A stretch of 64,000 nucleotides of DNA from a bacterium (GTDB lineage: Bacteria; Chloroflexota; Dormibacteria; Aeolococcales; Bog-877). The notes beneath the pieces were generated by a model. That model did no database searches. It saw nothing but the letters and a program-made list of their open reading frames with translations, and had not been told where the DNA came from. The stretch spans positions 1-64,000 of the forward strand of contig JAJYPP010000003.1 of NCBI GenBank assembly GCA_021795235.1. Reading direction: 5' to 3'. Below are positions 43,271-53,445 of this stretch, in pieces (position 1 is the first letter of the stretch; every line of letters begins with the position of its first letter). Position numbers and translations under genes: made by a program.

Positions 43271-45595
43271 CTACTCCTCATCGTCGCTGGAGTCAAGCAT
43301 GTGCTCCAGCTCCGCCAGGTTCATCAGGACATCCCGTGACTTGCTGCCCTCGTAGGGTCCGACCACCCGCGCATCCGCCAGCTGGTCCACCAGGCGGGCC
43401 GCCCTGGTGTAGCCGACATTGAGTTTGCGCTGCAGCAGCGAGGCCGCCGCCCTGCCCTCACCGATCACGATCCTTCCCGCCCTCTCGAAAAGGGGGTCGC
43501 GGCGGATCGCCCCGTCGGCCGGGTTCGGGCTGAGAGCCGCCGCCTGCAGGATCTCCTCCTGATAGGTCGGCCTGCCCTGGGCCTTCCACCAGCCGATCAG
43601 CTGGTCCAGCTCCCGATCGGATACGTAGGCACCCTGCAGCCGGGTCGCCTTGCCGGCGTCGATGGGCAGGTAGAGCATGTCGCCTCGGCCGAGCAGCTTC
43701 TCCGCACCCATCTCGTCGAGGATCACCCGGGAGTCCACGCCGCTGCTGACCGCGAAGGCGACCCGGGAGGGGATGTTGGCCTTGATCAGCCCGGTGATGA
43801 TGTCGGCCGACGGACGCTGGGTGGCAACTATCAGATGGATCCCCACCGCGCGGGCCAGCTGGGCGATCCGGCAGATGAGATCCTCGATCTCGCTGGCGGC
43901 GACCATCATCAGGTCCGCGAGCTCGTCGATCACGATCACGATCTTGGGCAGGGTTCGCAGTCCCAATTGCGGGGCGCGCTCGTTGAACACGGTGATGTTG
44001 CGGGCGCCATGGCCCGCGAAGAGCTTGTAACGCTGCTCCATCTCCACCACCGCCCAGCGCAGGGCGGCCACCGCCGAATCTGGTTCCACCACTACCGGAA
44101 CCAGGAGGTGCGGCAGCCCGGCGAAGCCGCTGAGCTCAACCCGCTTGGGGTCCACCAGGATGAGCCGAAGGTCTCGCGGGGTCGACTGCAGCAGCAGCCC
44201 CGCCAGGACGGCGTTGATGCAGACGCTCTTACCGGATCCGGTCGCTCCCGCGATCAGCAGATGGGGCATGGCCGCCAGATCCCCCAGCACCGGGTGGCCG
44301 CTGACATCCGCGCCCAGGGCGACCGCGAGCCTGCTCTTGAACTCGCTGAAGGACGGCGCCTCGACGATCTCCTTGAGAGTCACCAGCTGGGCCGCCTTGT
44401 TGGGCACCTCGATGCCGATGGCGGACTTGCCCGGGATTGGGGCCTGGACCCGAATCGGGGCAGCCAACGCCAAAGACAGGTCGGTCTGGTACGCCAGCAC
44501 TCTGCGCACCGGCACCCCTGCTCCCGGCTGCAGCTCGTACTGGGTCACGGTCGGTCCGGCGTTCACCCCCATCACCTTGGACTCCACCCCGAAGTTGTTG
44601 AGGGTCGCCTCTATGGTCCGGATCCGGGTGCGGATCTCGTTCTGCAGTCGCTCTCGCTTGCCGTGGGCCGAGTCCAGCAGGTCGAGGCTCGGAAGCACCC
44701 AGTTGGGCTCAGGCTCCTCGCCGTCCTCCTCCGGCACCTCCGGTTCGGCACCTCCGAGCATGGGGACCGGGAGCGGCGAAACCGCCCCCGGCACGTCCAC
44801 GTCGGGACGGGAGGCCTCCGGCTCGGCGACTGGTTCGTCAGCGTCCTCGATGCCGTCGAAGATCCGCTGGAATGGCTCAGGCGGGGAGATGGGCGCGTCC
44901 GCAGAGGTCCCGATGCCAGAGCTTGGCGAGATGGCGATCGGGTCCGGCTCCGGCAACGGCAGGGGAATGAACGCGCGCTGAGTTGGCTCCCGGCTCACCG
45001 ACCGCGGCGTGAAGAGGGCGGCCGCAGCCGCTCCCAGGGTCTCCCCGACTATCGACGCCGAACGTGACAGCGAGACGCCCAACCCTATCACCAGGCCCGC
45101 CACCCCGATCGCGCCCAGGGCCACCAGGGCGGCCGCCGGGCCCACCAGAGCCGCGAAGCGCAGCCCGATCTCACGGCCGACGAATCCCCCAGCGGGGGCG
45201 CTGGCCACCGCGGCCATCGAGATCGCCGCCGTGGCCGAGACCGCTATCGCCACCAGGACCTGCCCCAGGCTGCGCTCGGCCGCCGGAGCGGCCAGCAACG
45301 CGACCCCGCCAGCGACCAGCGCCAGGCCCAGGATCCAGCCGCCGATTCCGACTGCCTTCGACATGCCGGCGGCGAACTCCCGGGCCACGGGGGCATGCGG
45401 GAAGCCCAGCAGGATGATGGCTATGACCCCCAGGGCGAGCGCACTCAGCCCACCCAACTCGCGACGTTGCTGGGTGCTGAGCGAGATGGCCGGCCGCTGC
45501 CGGCGGCTGACCGGCTTGGCCCTGGGCCTGGGCCTGGTGGTACGCCGCCTCGGGGACGGCGGTCTCGGGGCCGGGCGCCTTCTGGTGGTCGCCAT
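43271..45595 (-). CDS. ftsK: DNA translocase FtsK/SpoIIIE
   Basis: FtsK pumps chromosomal DNA through the closing septum. A basic N-terminus precedes four hydrophobic helices; an acidic, Pro-rich linker then leads to the motor: ATGSGKSVCINAVL (Walker A), a Walker B region with IVIVIDELADLMMVA, and ATQRPSADIITGLIKANIPSR. A gamma winged-helix domain (LFERAGRIVIGEGRAAASLLQ...) ends the protein, so it can read KOPS-type sites. ATG at 45595 gives 774 aa. It is somewhat short because of the brief linker. Confidence 0.94.
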   Translation of the reverse strand: MATTRRRPAPRPPSPRRRTTRPRPRAKPVSRRQRPAISLSTQQRRELGGLSALALGVIAIILLGFPHAPVAREFAAGMSKAVGIGGWILGLALVAGGVALLAAPAAERSLGQVLVAIAVSATAAISMAAVASAPAGGFVGREIGLRFAALVGPAAALVALGAIGVAGLVIGLGVSLSRSASIVGETLGAAAAALFTPRSVSREPTQRAFIPLPLPEPDPIAISPSSGIGTSADAPISPPEPFQRIFDGIEDADEPVAEPEASRPDVDVPGAVSPLPVPMLGGAEPEVPEEDGEEPEPNWVLPSLDLLDSAHGKRERLQNEIRTRIRTIEATLNNFGVESKVMGVNAGPTVTQYELQPGAGVPVRRVLAYQTDLSLALAAPIRVQAPIPGKSAIGIEVPNKAAQLVTLKEIVEAPSFSEFKSRLAVALGADVSGHPVLGDLAAMPHLLIAGATGSGKSVCINAVLAGLLLQSTPRDLRLILVDPKRVELSGFAGLPHLLVPVVVEPDSAVAALRWAVVEMEQRYKLFAGHGARNITVFNERAPQLGLRTLPKIVIVIDELADLMMVAASEIEDLICRIAQLARAVGIHLIVATQRPSADIITGLIKANIPSRVAFAVSSGVDSRVILDEMGAEKLLGRGDMLYLPIDAGKATRLQGAYVSDRELDQLIGWWKAQGRPTYQEEILQAAALSPNPADGAIRRDPLFERAGRIVIGEGRAAASLLQRKLNVGYTRAARLVDQLADARVVGPYEGSKSRDVLMNLAELEHMLDSSDDEE

Positions 45596-45701
45596 CGCAT
45601 ACTGCCTCACTGCGGGGTGGCGTGGTTGAGCCGGGGAGCGGAGTTGCCACCCGCTGCGCGCAGTCTAGCAGCGAATTCGCACATCTGCTCGGCCGCTGGT
45701 T

Positions 45702-46919
45702 TCACAGATTCCGGTCCGACAGCCTCCAGTACCACCCTGGACCGTTCAACTGGGACCCGGCCAGCGCCGCGGCGCTGAGATCGGGACCACCTGCTGGGCG
45801 CGCCCTCAGTTCCCCCACCACAGCGCCCTTGTCCAGCGGAGTTCGCAGCGGCATCGCACGGGCGGTCAACGGTATGGCCAGCCCCGGCCAACCCAGCACC
45901 CGGATCGTCCCGACGGCGCGTACCGGGGAGCGAGCCCCCCACGGGGTCCGGAGCTGGCCAACGACCTCTCCTGCCTGGATCGGCGCCACCACCTCCAGGC
46001 GGGGCCAGGTGGCGGCCAGCAGAGCCACGCTGTCGTGTTCCGCCGCCGCTATCCCCGAGTAGGCGTTGCCCGGCTGCGCCAGCACCGCGCCCAAGAGCTC
46101 TGCGGTATGGCCCCCGCCGACCGGTCGCCTGGCGGCGAACACGAAGCAGCCGCCGGCCTCCGCGGTCCAGCCTGTCTTGATCCCAACCACCCCCTGCCGC
46201 CCCAGGACAAAGTCGTAGTTGTGGACGGTGCCTGCGACCGGCAGGACCGCGGTCGACATCGCGACCACATCTGCCAAGACCGGCTGAGCCATGACCTTCA
46301 TAGCCAGCTTGGTGAGATCAGTGGCGGTGCTCATGCTTCCGGGGTCCAGTCCACTGGCATCCGCGTAGACGGTCTGGGTCATCCCCAGCCGCTTGGCCTC
46401 CTGATTCATGGCGACCACAAACGCCCCCCTTGACCCCGAGACCCACTGCGAGAGCAGGCGCGCCACATTATCGCCCGAGGGCAGCAGCAGTCCCTCCAAC
46501 AGCTGCAGTTCGGAGATGGACTCTCCAGCTCTGACCGCGACCACCGAATCTCCCGCCGCCAACTCCTGCTGGTAAACCGACTGGTCGGCGGCGCTGAGGG
46601 TCAGCGAGGGCCCTGGTTGGCCCGGGTTCAATGGGTGGGCACGCACCACCAATAGCGCCGTCATCAGTTTGGTGACGCTGGCGATGGCGACCGGCGTCTG
46701 CCCTGGAGTCCTGGCGACCCAGCCCGTCCCATCCAGGTAGAGGGACGCCTGCCCCGCCGTGGGAAACGGCAGTTGCAGGGCCGGTCCGGGAACGGTGTAG
46801 CTGCTCGGCAGGCTGAAAACCGTGCGCGGAACCGGCACTGGGCGAACGAGCTGGAGCGCCGCGGCCACCGCCAGCAGGGCGACCAGCGTCCCGACTGCGA
46901 TCAGCAGTCCGCGCCGCAC
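45702..46919 (-). CDS. dacA: D-alanyl-D-alanine carboxypeptidase (PBP5 family, peptidase S11)
   Basis: This enzyme trims the terminal D-Ala from peptidoglycan stem peptides outside the membrane. An N-terminal hydrophobic segment (LLIAVGTLVALLAVAAALQL) acts as signal or anchor. The penicillin-binding motifs are IASVTKLMTALLV (Ser81 nucleophile), LLPSGDNVARL (S-x-N) and GIKTGWTAEAG (KTG). A C-terminal beta-rich PBP5-like domain follows. GTG at 46919 gives 405 aa. Only 3 nt separate it from the RNase J stop. Confidence 0.9.
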   Translation of the reverse strand: MRRGLLIAVGTLVALLAVAAALQLVRPVPVPRTVFSLPSSYTVPGPALQLPFPTAGQASLYLDGTGWVARTPGQTPVAIASVTKLMTALLVVRAHPLNPGQPGPSLTLSAADQSVYQQELAAGDSVVAVRAGESISELQLLEGLLLPSGDNVARLLSQWVSGSRGAFVVAMNQEAKRLGMTQTVYADASGLDPGSMSTATDLTKLAMKVMAQPVLADVVAMSTAVLPVAGTVHNYDFVLGRQGVVGIKTGWTAEAGGCFVFAARRPVGGGHTAELLGAVLAQPGNAYSGIAAAEHDSVALLAATWPRLEVVAPIQAGEVVGQLRTPWGARSPVRAVGTIRVLGWPGLAIPLTARAMPLRTPLDKGAVVGELRARPAGGPDLSAAALAGSQLNGPGWYWRLSDRNL

Positions 46920-46922
46920 CTG

Positions 46923-48602
46923 TCAGCTCGCGGACACTAAGGGAAGAACCCGAAGGTGGTCGATGCGGTGCTGAGCCAGCGCGCGCTCCACCTCGACCTC
47001 AACCATCCGGCCGATCTCCGCCAGATCGGTGCTCTCGGAGCGGGACCTACGCACGGCGCGTTGCGCCGACCTCCGAACCGCCTGTATGGCCTCCGCCGGG
47101 AGGCTCGGCGCGTTCGTGGCACCGGCCACCTCCACCGAGATCTCGTCAGCGCCGGCGCCGAAGGCGACCGACACCGCCAGGATGTCCTCCGGACGGGGCA
47201 CCAGCGAGCCCCGCGAGCCGACGGCGCGGCCGTCGGAATCCAGCGGTACCCGGCCGGTGCCGACGCTGGCGGCCACCCTCAGCCCACCAGCGCCCACCTC
47301 CAGCGCGCTGCCGTTGTCGAGCATCGCGATGCGCTCCGCCGCGATGCCGGCGGCGAGTGCCAGCTGCCGGTGGGCCTCCAGGTGGCGGGGCTCGCCGTGT
47401 ACCGGTGAGAAGAACGCGGGGGATATCAGGCGGAGGATGAACGCCAGCTCCTCGCTGGCTCCATGGCCGCTGGCATGGACTCCGTCGGCGCTGCCCGCCA
47501 GGATCCGGACGCCCTGGGAGACCAGCAGATTCACCACCCGGTTGACGGTGGACTCGTTCCCTGGGATCGGGTTGGCGGCCAGCACAACGGTGTCCTGCGG
47601 ATGGCCGGTGACGAAGCGATGATCGCCTTCGGCGATCCGGCTGAGAGCCGCCAGCGGCTCACCCTGCGATCCGGTGGCGATGAGGCAGATCCGCTCGTGG
47701 GGCATCGAGGGTAGCTCCCGTGGCGAGACCATCCCTGACGCCGGCGGCTTGAGATACCCCAGGCGGGTGGCGGTGGTGAAGTTGCGCAGCATGCTCCGGC
47801 CCACCAGGCAGCTGCGACGACCGTTGTCCTCGGCGATCTCGAGGATCTGGCGCAGGCGAGCCAGGTTGCTGGCGAAGGTGACCACGATCACCCGACCGGG
47901 CGCCTCCCTCATGGCCCGCTCCAGCCCCGGCCGGACGCTGACCTCCGACGCCGTGACCCCGGAGTTGGGCGCGTTGGTGCTGTCGCTCAGCAGCAGCAGC
48001 ACGCCCTGCCGGCCCAGCTCAGCCAGGCGCTTCAGATCCGGAGGCTCGGAGCCCACGGGGGTCTGATCCAGCTTGAAGTCCCCGGTGTGCAGCACCAGGC
48101 CAGCCTCGGTGGTGATGGCCAGCCCGCAGCTGCCAGGGACGCTATGGGTCATGTGGATGAACTCGACGCCCATCCCTCCCGCCTTGATCACCTGCCCATC
48201 GCGCACCACCACCAGGTGCGCCGACCCGGCCTGGCCCCGACGCTCCAGCTTGTTGCGCAGCAGGCCCATGGTCACATCGGTCCCGTAGATGGGCACCCTC
48301 AGCTGATGCAGGTAGAAGGGCAGGGCGCCGATGTGATCCTCGTGACCGTGGGTCAGCACCACCGCCCGCAGGCGTTCCAGGCGAGTCATGAGGAAGGTGA
48401 TGTCGGGCAGGATGATGTCCACCCCCTCCATCCCGATCTCCGGGAACCGCAGTCCCCCGTCGATCATGAGCACGTCCTCGCCGCACTCCAGCAGGGCTAG
48501 ATTCTTGCCGATTTCGCGCAGGCCGCCCAAGGGCACGAACCGGACCACCCCCGGAGCCGGAGGGCCGAGCACCTGAAGTGGGGAGGAATCAGAATAGGTC
48601 AA
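46923..48602 (-). CDS. rnj: Ribonuclease J
   Basis: RNase J is a metallo-beta-lactamase/beta-CASP nuclease with 5' exonuclease and endonuclease activity on mRNA and rRNA. The metal motif is THGHEDHIGALPFY; beta-CASP motifs include LLLSDSTNAPNSG, TGSQGEPLAAL and SGHGASEEL. TTG at 48602 gives 559 aa and overlaps the end of the glycosylase gene; GTG at 48572 is an alternative start. The frame continues upstream to 48824 only because it runs through the previous gene. The usual partner dapA is not adjacent here. Confidence 0.93.
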   Translation of the reverse strand: MTYSDSSPLQVLGPPAPGVVRFVPLGGLREIGKNLALLECGEDVLMIDGGLRFPEIGMEGVDIILPDITFLMTRLERLRAVVLTHGHEDHIGALPFYLHQLRVPIYGTDVTMGLLRNKLERRGQAGSAHLVVVRDGQVIKAGGMGVEFIHMTHSVPGSCGLAITTEAGLVLHTGDFKLDQTPVGSEPPDLKRLAELGRQGVLLLLSDSTNAPNSGVTASEVSVRPGLERAMREAPGRVIVVTFASNLARLRQILEIAEDNGRRSCLVGRSMLRNFTTATRLGYLKPPASGMVSPRELPSMPHERICLIATGSQGEPLAALSRIAEGDHRFVTGHPQDTVVLAANPIPGNESTVNRVVNLLVSQGVRILAGSADGVHASGHGASEELAFILRLISPAFFSPVHGEPRHLEAHRQLALAAGIAAERIAMLDNGSALEVGAGGLRVAASVGTGRVPLDSDGRAVGSRGSLVPRPEDILAVSVAFGAGADEISVEVAGATNAPSLPAEAIQAVRRSAQRAVRRSRSESTDLAEIGRMVEVEVERALAQHRIDHLRVLPLVSAS

Positions 48603-49251
48603 GCTGCTCCGCCCGCCCCGATGGCGCTGATGGAGCCGCAGCGGCCGAGCCCTGGGCTGGTCTGGCGGCTCTGTCGAGGTGCTCCCGAAGATGCCGGAAG
48701 TCCTCGCGCAGGGTGGGCAGCAGAGAACTCTGGTAGAGCGCTGCCGCCGGGTGGTAACAGGGCATGTAGGTCCGCGACCCAGCGCCCAACACCTGCCCAT
48801 GGCACCGCGAGATGCCCGGCGCATCGGGGAGCATCCGCTGGAGAGCGTGCCGCCCCAGCAGCAGGATCACCTGGGGTTGGATGACCGCCATCTGTTCGTC
48901 CAGGTAACCGGCGCAGGCCGCCACCTCCTCGGGCAGGGGATCGCGGTTGCCAGGGGGCCGTGACTTGAGCACGTTGGTGATGAAGATGTCATCCCGGCTG
49001 AGGCCGACCTCCTCCAGCAGCTGGGTCAGCAGCCGACCGGCCTGGCCCACGAAGGGCTGCCCCTCCCGATCCTCCCTCTCCCCTGGGGCCTCACCGATTG
49101 CCATGATCCGCGCGCTGGCGGGCCCACTGCCAGGCACCCCTTGGGTTCTGGTCTGATGCAAAGCACACCTCCGGCAGGCACCCACCTGGGCCGCAATCTG
49201 GTCCAGATGGGCCTGCTTGGAGGCCGGTTCCATCGAAGCTGGCTCAGGCAC
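48589..49251 (-). CDS. udg: Uracil-DNA glycosylase, family 4 (Fe-S)
   Basis: This is a thermophile-type UDG that removes uracil from DNA. Four cysteines for a [4Fe-4S] cluster are visible: CRRC near the N-terminus (residues 26-29), then CAGY and PCYHPAAALY. GEAPGEREDREGQPFVG is motif A and NVLKSRPPGNRDP follows it. The C-terminal tail is Ala-rich. GTG at 49251 overlaps the pnp stop, so the two are coupled. At 220 aa it is normal for family 4. Confidence 0.92.
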   Translation of the reverse strand: MPEPASMEPASKQAHLDQIAAQVGACRRCALHQTRTQGVPGSGPASARIMAIGEAPGEREDREGQPFVGQAGRLLTQLLEEVGLSRDDIFITNVLKSRPPGNRDPLPEEVAACAGYLDEQMAVIQPQVILLLGRHALQRMLPDAPGISRCHGQVLGAGSRTYMPCYHPAAALYQSSLLPTLREDFRHLREHLDRAARPAQGSAAAAPSAPSGRAEQLDLF

Positions 49252-51388
49252 CCGCCGGGCCGGGGGTCGGACCTCTGCCGTTGGTCTCCTGCCCGCCGAG
49301 GTCAGTGATCGCCTGCTTGCGGGACAGGTTGACGCGGCCCCGGTCGTCGATCTCGGTCACCTTGACCATGATCTCGTCGCCGATGTTGACCACATCCTCG
49401 ACCCGGTTCACGCGCTGTTCGGCCAGCTGGGAGATGTGCACCAGTCCGTCCTGCCGCGGCAGGATCTCCACAAAGGCGCCGAAGGGCATGATCCTGACCA
49501 CCTTGCCCTTGTAGATCCGCCCCACCTCCACCGATTCGGTCAGGTCACGGACCATGGCCACCGCCCGCTCCATGGCCTGCTCATCCACAGTGGCCAGGAA
49601 GACCTTGCCATCGTCTTCGATGTCGATCTGGCAGCCGGTCTCCTCTTGGATCTTGCGGATGGTCTTGCCGCCGGGCCCGATCAGGTCGCGAATCTTGTCG
49701 GGATGAATGTGCAGAGTGATGATCCGGGGCGCGTAGTTGGACATCTCCGAACGCGGCGCTAGAATCGCCTCCTCCATCTTGCCCAGAATGAAGATCCGGC
49801 CCTGGCGGGCCTGCTCGAGCGCCTGCCGGAAGATCGCCGGGGTGAGTCCCCGCACCTTGATGTCCATCTGCAGGGCCGTGACCCCGGTGCGGGTCCCGGC
49901 CACCTTGAAGTCCATGTCCCCCAGCGCATCCTCCATGCCCTGGATGTCGGAGAGGATCGCGTAGCGTGAACTGTCCCCTTCGTCGGTCACCAGACCCATG
50001 GCGATCCCGCTCACTGGGGCCTTGATCGGGACCCCGGCGTCCATGAGAGCCAGGGTGCTGCCGCAGACACTGGCCATGGAGGTGCTGCCGTTGCTGGAGA
50101 GGATCTCGGTCACGATCCGGATCGCGTACGGGAAGTCCGCGACCGGCGGCACCATCACCTTCACCGCTCGCTCCGCCAGGGCGCCGTGGCCGATCTCGCG
50201 CCGCCCGGGTGAGCGCAGGGGCCTGGCCTCCCCGACCGAGAACGGCGGGAAGTTGTAGTGGTGCATGTAGCGCTTGAACTCCTCGAGGCCCAGCCCGTCC
50301 AGCCGCTGCTGGTCGGACATGGTCCCCAGGGTGACGACGGACAGAGCCTGGGTCTGCCCCCTGGTGAAGACAGCGCTGCCGTGGGTGCGGGGCAGGACGC
50401 CCGCCTCGCACCAGATCTGCCTGATCTCGTCCAGCTTGCGGCCGTCGGGACGCAGCCCCTCATCGAGGATGGCGCGCCGGACGGCCGACTTCAAGACCGA
50501 CTCGAAGGCGGCGGAGATGTCCTGCTCCCGTCCCGGGAAGCGCTCCTGAAGCTGGGCTTGGAGGTCGTGCTTGACAGCGTCCACCTGAGTGTCGCGCTGG
50601 GTCTTGTCGGCTTCGCGGAAGGCCTGGTTGATGCGCTCGTAGGCAGCCTCGGCCACCGCCTGCTTCAGCTCCGCCGACACCCCCACGTGGGGATAGTCCA
50701 TGTCCGGCTTGCCCACCTTGGCAACCAACTCATCGATCAGGGAGATGATCTGGCGGATCCGCTCCTGGGCCCGGATCAACGCCTCCACCAGGATGTCCTC
50801 GGACACCTCCTTGGCACCGGCCTCCACCATGTTAATGGCGTCCCGGGTGCCGGCCACGACCAGATCTAGCTGGCTTCGATCCAGATCCGGCAGCCCCGGG
50901 CTCTCCACCATCTGGCCATCCACGATGCCGATCCGGCAGGCGGCGATGGGGCCACCGTGGGGGATGTCGCTGATGGCGACCGCGGCCCCGGCCCCGATGA
51001 GGGCGAGGATGGCGGGGTCGTGAACCTGGTCAGTCGAGAGGACTGTGGCCACTATCTGCACATCGTTGCGGAAGTCCTTGGGGAAGAGCGGCCGCATCGG
51101 ACGGTCGATCATGCGCGAGGTGAGGGTGGCGGCCTCTCCCGGCCTCCCCTCCCTGCGGAAGAAGGCGCCCGGGATCCGCCCCACCGCGTACATCTTCTCC
51201 TCGTAGTCGCAGGTCAGCGGGAAAAAGTCGATCCCTGGCCGGGGAGCCTTGCTGGCGGTGGCGGTCGCAAGCACCACGGTGTCCCCCTGGCGCACGATCA
51301 CGGCCCCGTTCGCGAAACCGGCCATCCAGCCGGTCTCTATGCTTAGCTCCGCGCCGTCGAAGGTGCGCGCAACAACAGTCTTTTCCAT
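49244..51388 (-). CDS. pnp: Polynucleotide phosphorylase
   Basis: PNPase degrades RNA from the 3' end by phosphorolysis. Two RNase PH domains (TCDYEEKMYAVGRIPGAFFRR and RSPGRREIGHGALAERA), an alpha-helical linker, a KH domain (IRDLIGPGGKTIRKIQEETG) and an S1 domain (GRIYKGKVVRIMPFGAFVEI) are all present in 714 aa. ATG at 51388 follows a purine-rich stretch (GGGGAGGAGA). It lies after rpsO, the classical order, with about 230 nt between them. Confidence 0.96.
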   Translation of the reverse strand: MEKTVVARTFDGAELSIETGWMAGFANGAVIVRQGDTVVLATATASKAPRPGIDFFPLTCDYEEKMYAVGRIPGAFFRREGRPGEAATLTSRMIDRPMRPLFPKDFRNDVQIVATVLSTDQVHDPAILALIGAGAAVAISDIPHGGPIAACRIGIVDGQMVESPGLPDLDRSQLDLVVAGTRDAINMVEAGAKEVSEDILVEALIRAQERIRQIISLIDELVAKVGKPDMDYPHVGVSAELKQAVAEAAYERINQAFREADKTQRDTQVDAVKHDLQAQLQERFPGREQDISAAFESVLKSAVRRAILDEGLRPDGRKLDEIRQIWCEAGVLPRTHGSAVFTRGQTQALSVVTLGTMSDQQRLDGLGLEEFKRYMHHYNFPPFSVGEARPLRSPGRREIGHGALAERAVKVMVPPVADFPYAIRIVTEILSSNGSTSMASVCGSTLALMDAGVPIKAPVSGIAMGLVTDEGDSSRYAILSDIQGMEDALGDMDFKVAGTRTGVTALQMDIKVRGLTPAIFRQALEQARQGRIFILGKMEEAILAPRSEMSNYAPRIITLHIHPDKIRDLIGPGGKTIRKIQEETGCQIDIEDDGKVFLATVDEQAMERAVAMVRDLTESVEVGRIYKGKVVRIMPFGAFVEILPRQDGLVHISQLAEQRVNRVEDVVNIGDEIMVKVTEIDDRGRVNLSRKQAITDLGGQETNGRGPTPGPAGA

Positions 51389-51623
51389 AGGTCTCCTCCC
51401 CGCGCCCCAAAGAGGGCTGCCGGCGGCAAGCCGGGCGCGATCCAGGCTGCACGGTTAGGGAATGGGGATGAGAGCTGAGCTAACGCTCGGCCCCGATCGC
51501 CAGTCTCCAACCGCGCCTGCGCCGATGCGTCCAGGCCAACCACCGATCCCCGACTTGGGAATCGCGGTCTAATGTGTGAACCGGAAGGCGGTCCTAATGC
51601 CGGCGTCCGGAAGGCGGTCAGTG

Positions 51624-51890
51624 TCAGTGGCGGAGCCCCAGCTTCGCCACCAGAGCCCGGTATCGGTCGATGTCGATTCGCATCAGGTAGTCGAGGAGGC
51701 GACGCCGCTTCCCCACCAGCTTCAGCAGGCCTCTCCTGGTGTGGTGGTCCTTGGGATGGACCTTGAGGTGCTCGGTGAGCTGGCTGATCCTCTCGCTGAA
51801 GATGGCGATCTGGACCTCCGGTGATCCGGTGTCGCCCTCGTGGCGGCGGTGCAGATCCATCACCGCGGTCTTGGCCTCACCTTGAAGCAT
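51624..51890 (-). CDS. rpsO: Ribosomal protein bS15
   Basis: bS15 binds 16S rRNA and helps assemble the small-subunit platform. The 88-aa protein has [39 protein letters not shown] and [15 protein letters not shown], all hallmarks. ATG at 51890 is preferred; the frame extends to 52049 only because no stop intervenes before the tRNA. Two copies of CCGGAAGGCGGTC about 27 nt apart follow the stop codon (51580-51619). Confidence 0.96.
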   Translation of the reverse strand: MLQGEAKTAVMDLHRRHEGDTGSPEVQIAIFSERISQLTEHLKVHPKDHHTRRGLLKLVGKRRRLLDYLMRIDIDRYRALVAKLGLRH

Positions 51891-52007
51891 GTTTGAACTC
51901 GCCTCCTGAAAGTCACCGCGGAGCGCGCTCGGCAGATACACGCCTGCTCCAGCCCCACTCCGGGTCAGCCCGAGCATAACATAGGGTCCCTGCGGGCCCG
52001 GACGCGG

Positions 52008-52082
52008 GGTGGCTAGAGGGACTTGAACCCTCGACCTCCAGGGCCACAACCTGGCACTCTAACCAACTGAGCTATAGCCACC
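52008..52082 (-). tRNA. tRNA-His (GTG)
   Basis: A full cloverleaf reads on the minus strand. The acceptor stem GTGGCTA pairs with TAGCCAC and is extended by G-1 opposite C73, the identity element of tRNA-His. The anticodon loop is TTGTGGC, anticodon GTG. The T-arm is GAGGG-TTCAAGT-CCCTC. CCA is not encoded. Confidence 0.95.
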
Positions 52083-52162
52083 ACGTGGACCGCAATTATA
52101 GGCTGCCGAACTCGACGGCCCCCCGGTCATCGCCAGCCTGGAGCAGCGAGGACCGGCTGCAC

Positions 52163-52612
52163 ATGGCCCACGCCCTCCGGCTGGCCCGGGCCGCCGGACG
52201 CCGCCAGGAGGTCCCGGTCGGCTGTGTGGCGGTACGGAACGGAGTCGCGTTGGCGGGTGCCTCCAACCGGGTGGAACGAGGCCGGAGCGCCCTGTTGCAC
52301 GCGGAGATGCTGGTGCTCGCCCAGGCAGCTAGCCGGCTGGGAACCTGGCGACTGCAAGAAGTCACCCTTTACGTGACCCTCGAGCCCTGCCCGATGTGCG
52401 CTGGGGCCATCCTCCTCTCCCGGGTGCCCCGCCTGGTCTACGCCGCCGACGACCCGAGGAAGGGCGCCTTTCGCTCCGCCTACGATGTCCTGGCCAGCCC
52501 TTCGGGCAACCACCATCCCCTGGTGGAATGCGGCCTGGAGGCGAAGCTGGCCGCGGCCTTGCTCCAAGAGTTCTTCCAGGAGCGCCGGGGGCGCAAACCG
52601 GCCGCTCGGTAG
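52163..52612 (+). CDS. tadA: tRNA adenosine(34) deaminase TadA
   Basis: TadA converts A34 to inosine in tRNA-Arg(ACG). The zinc-binding motifs LLHAEMLVL (H-A-E) and TLEPCPMCAGAIL (P-C-x2-C) are intact, and PRLVYAADDPRKGAFRSAYDVL carries the family's downstream loop. ATG at 52163, 10 nt after GAGGA, gives 149 aa. The frame begins with GTG at 52085, right at the end of the divergent tRNA-His, but that start would leave little room for a leader. Confidence 0.92.
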   Translation: MAHALRLARAAGRRQEVPVGCVAVRNGVALAGASNRVERGRSALLHAEMLVLAQAASRLGTWRLQEVTLYVTLEPCPMCAGAILLSRVPRLVYAADDPRKGAFRSAYDVLASPSGNHHPLVECGLEAKLAAALLQEFFQERRGRKPAAR

Positions 52613-53012
52613 GTGGGCCAGGTCGCCGCCGATATGGTGGCACCGGGACGAGACCGGACCGAACCGCCGACCGCGAGGGAGGCCCAGCCGCCAGGTATCC
52701 GCTGCCAGGGCGTGAACTCCAGTTAGCCCGGCCCTGCGGCACGCCTTCTTAGAGTTCCGTGGCCAGTCGTGGCCTCACTTGGAGCCGCCGGAGCCGTTGG
52801 CTCCGGCCTCACGCTCCCGCCGGCGCCGCCGGATGATCCCGGGGTCCTGGCCGTCGCTGTCTTGCGCTGGCTCGCGGAGCTGGCGCGGCGCCCCTTGGCC
52901 ATATGCAGTCACCCACTCCTCCAGGGCCATGATCGCCGACCATGGCGCGTCTTACGAGCAACTCTGTGCGCCGCCTCTCGACGCGGGGCGGGATTAGACT
53001 CTTCTGGCGTCA
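52613..53012. other. Intergenic stretch with a hairpin, no gene seen
   Basis: No gene or recognised RNA is supported. A perfect 9-bp hairpin, GCCGGAGCC-GTT-GGCTCCGGC, lies at 52787-52807 without a T-run. I looked for the SRP (4.5S) RNA often found next to tadA but do not see its conserved GGAAG apical loop. Confidence 0.5.
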
Positions 53013-53101
<89 letters not shown>

Positions 53102-53216
53102 CCGACCCCAAGTCCCCCGGTGCCGGGGGCGACCTCTGCCGTGGTGGCCGACCATCGCCCGGCACCTGCTCCCCGTGCCATCTCTGGGGCCGGGCCTTAG
53201 AATCCAGCTGCAGCGA

Positions 53217-53307
53217 GGAGCGGTCGCCTAGTTGGCCGAGGGCGCGGCACTGGAAATGCCGTAAGGGGGCAACTCCTTCGAGGGTTCGAATCCCTCCCGC
53301 TCCGCCA
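53217..53307 (+). tRNA. tRNA-Ser (GGA)
   Basis: The acceptor stem GGAGCGG pairs with CCGCTCC, with G73 and an encoded CCA. The anticodon stem-loop CGGCA-CTGGAAA-TGCCG gives anticodon GGA. A long variable arm (GTAAGGGGGCAACTCCTTC) is present, as expected for serine. Confidence 0.96.
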
Positions 53308-53445
53308 CCCCGACCCCTAACCCTCCGGCGGCCAGGGCCGTCCATCTGGGGACGGGCCTGCGGGACCGGGCACGCGCCGCTTAGACTGGCCCGCGGACGG
53401 AGCGGCCACCAGCACCGAAGCCGCGCTTGAGGAGGTCCGACCCGG

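Noticed and set aside
52613-53012. Possible SRP (4.5S) RNA downstream of tadA
   Set aside because: The conserved apical loop with GGAAG and the AGCA side are absent; only an unrelated hairpin is present.
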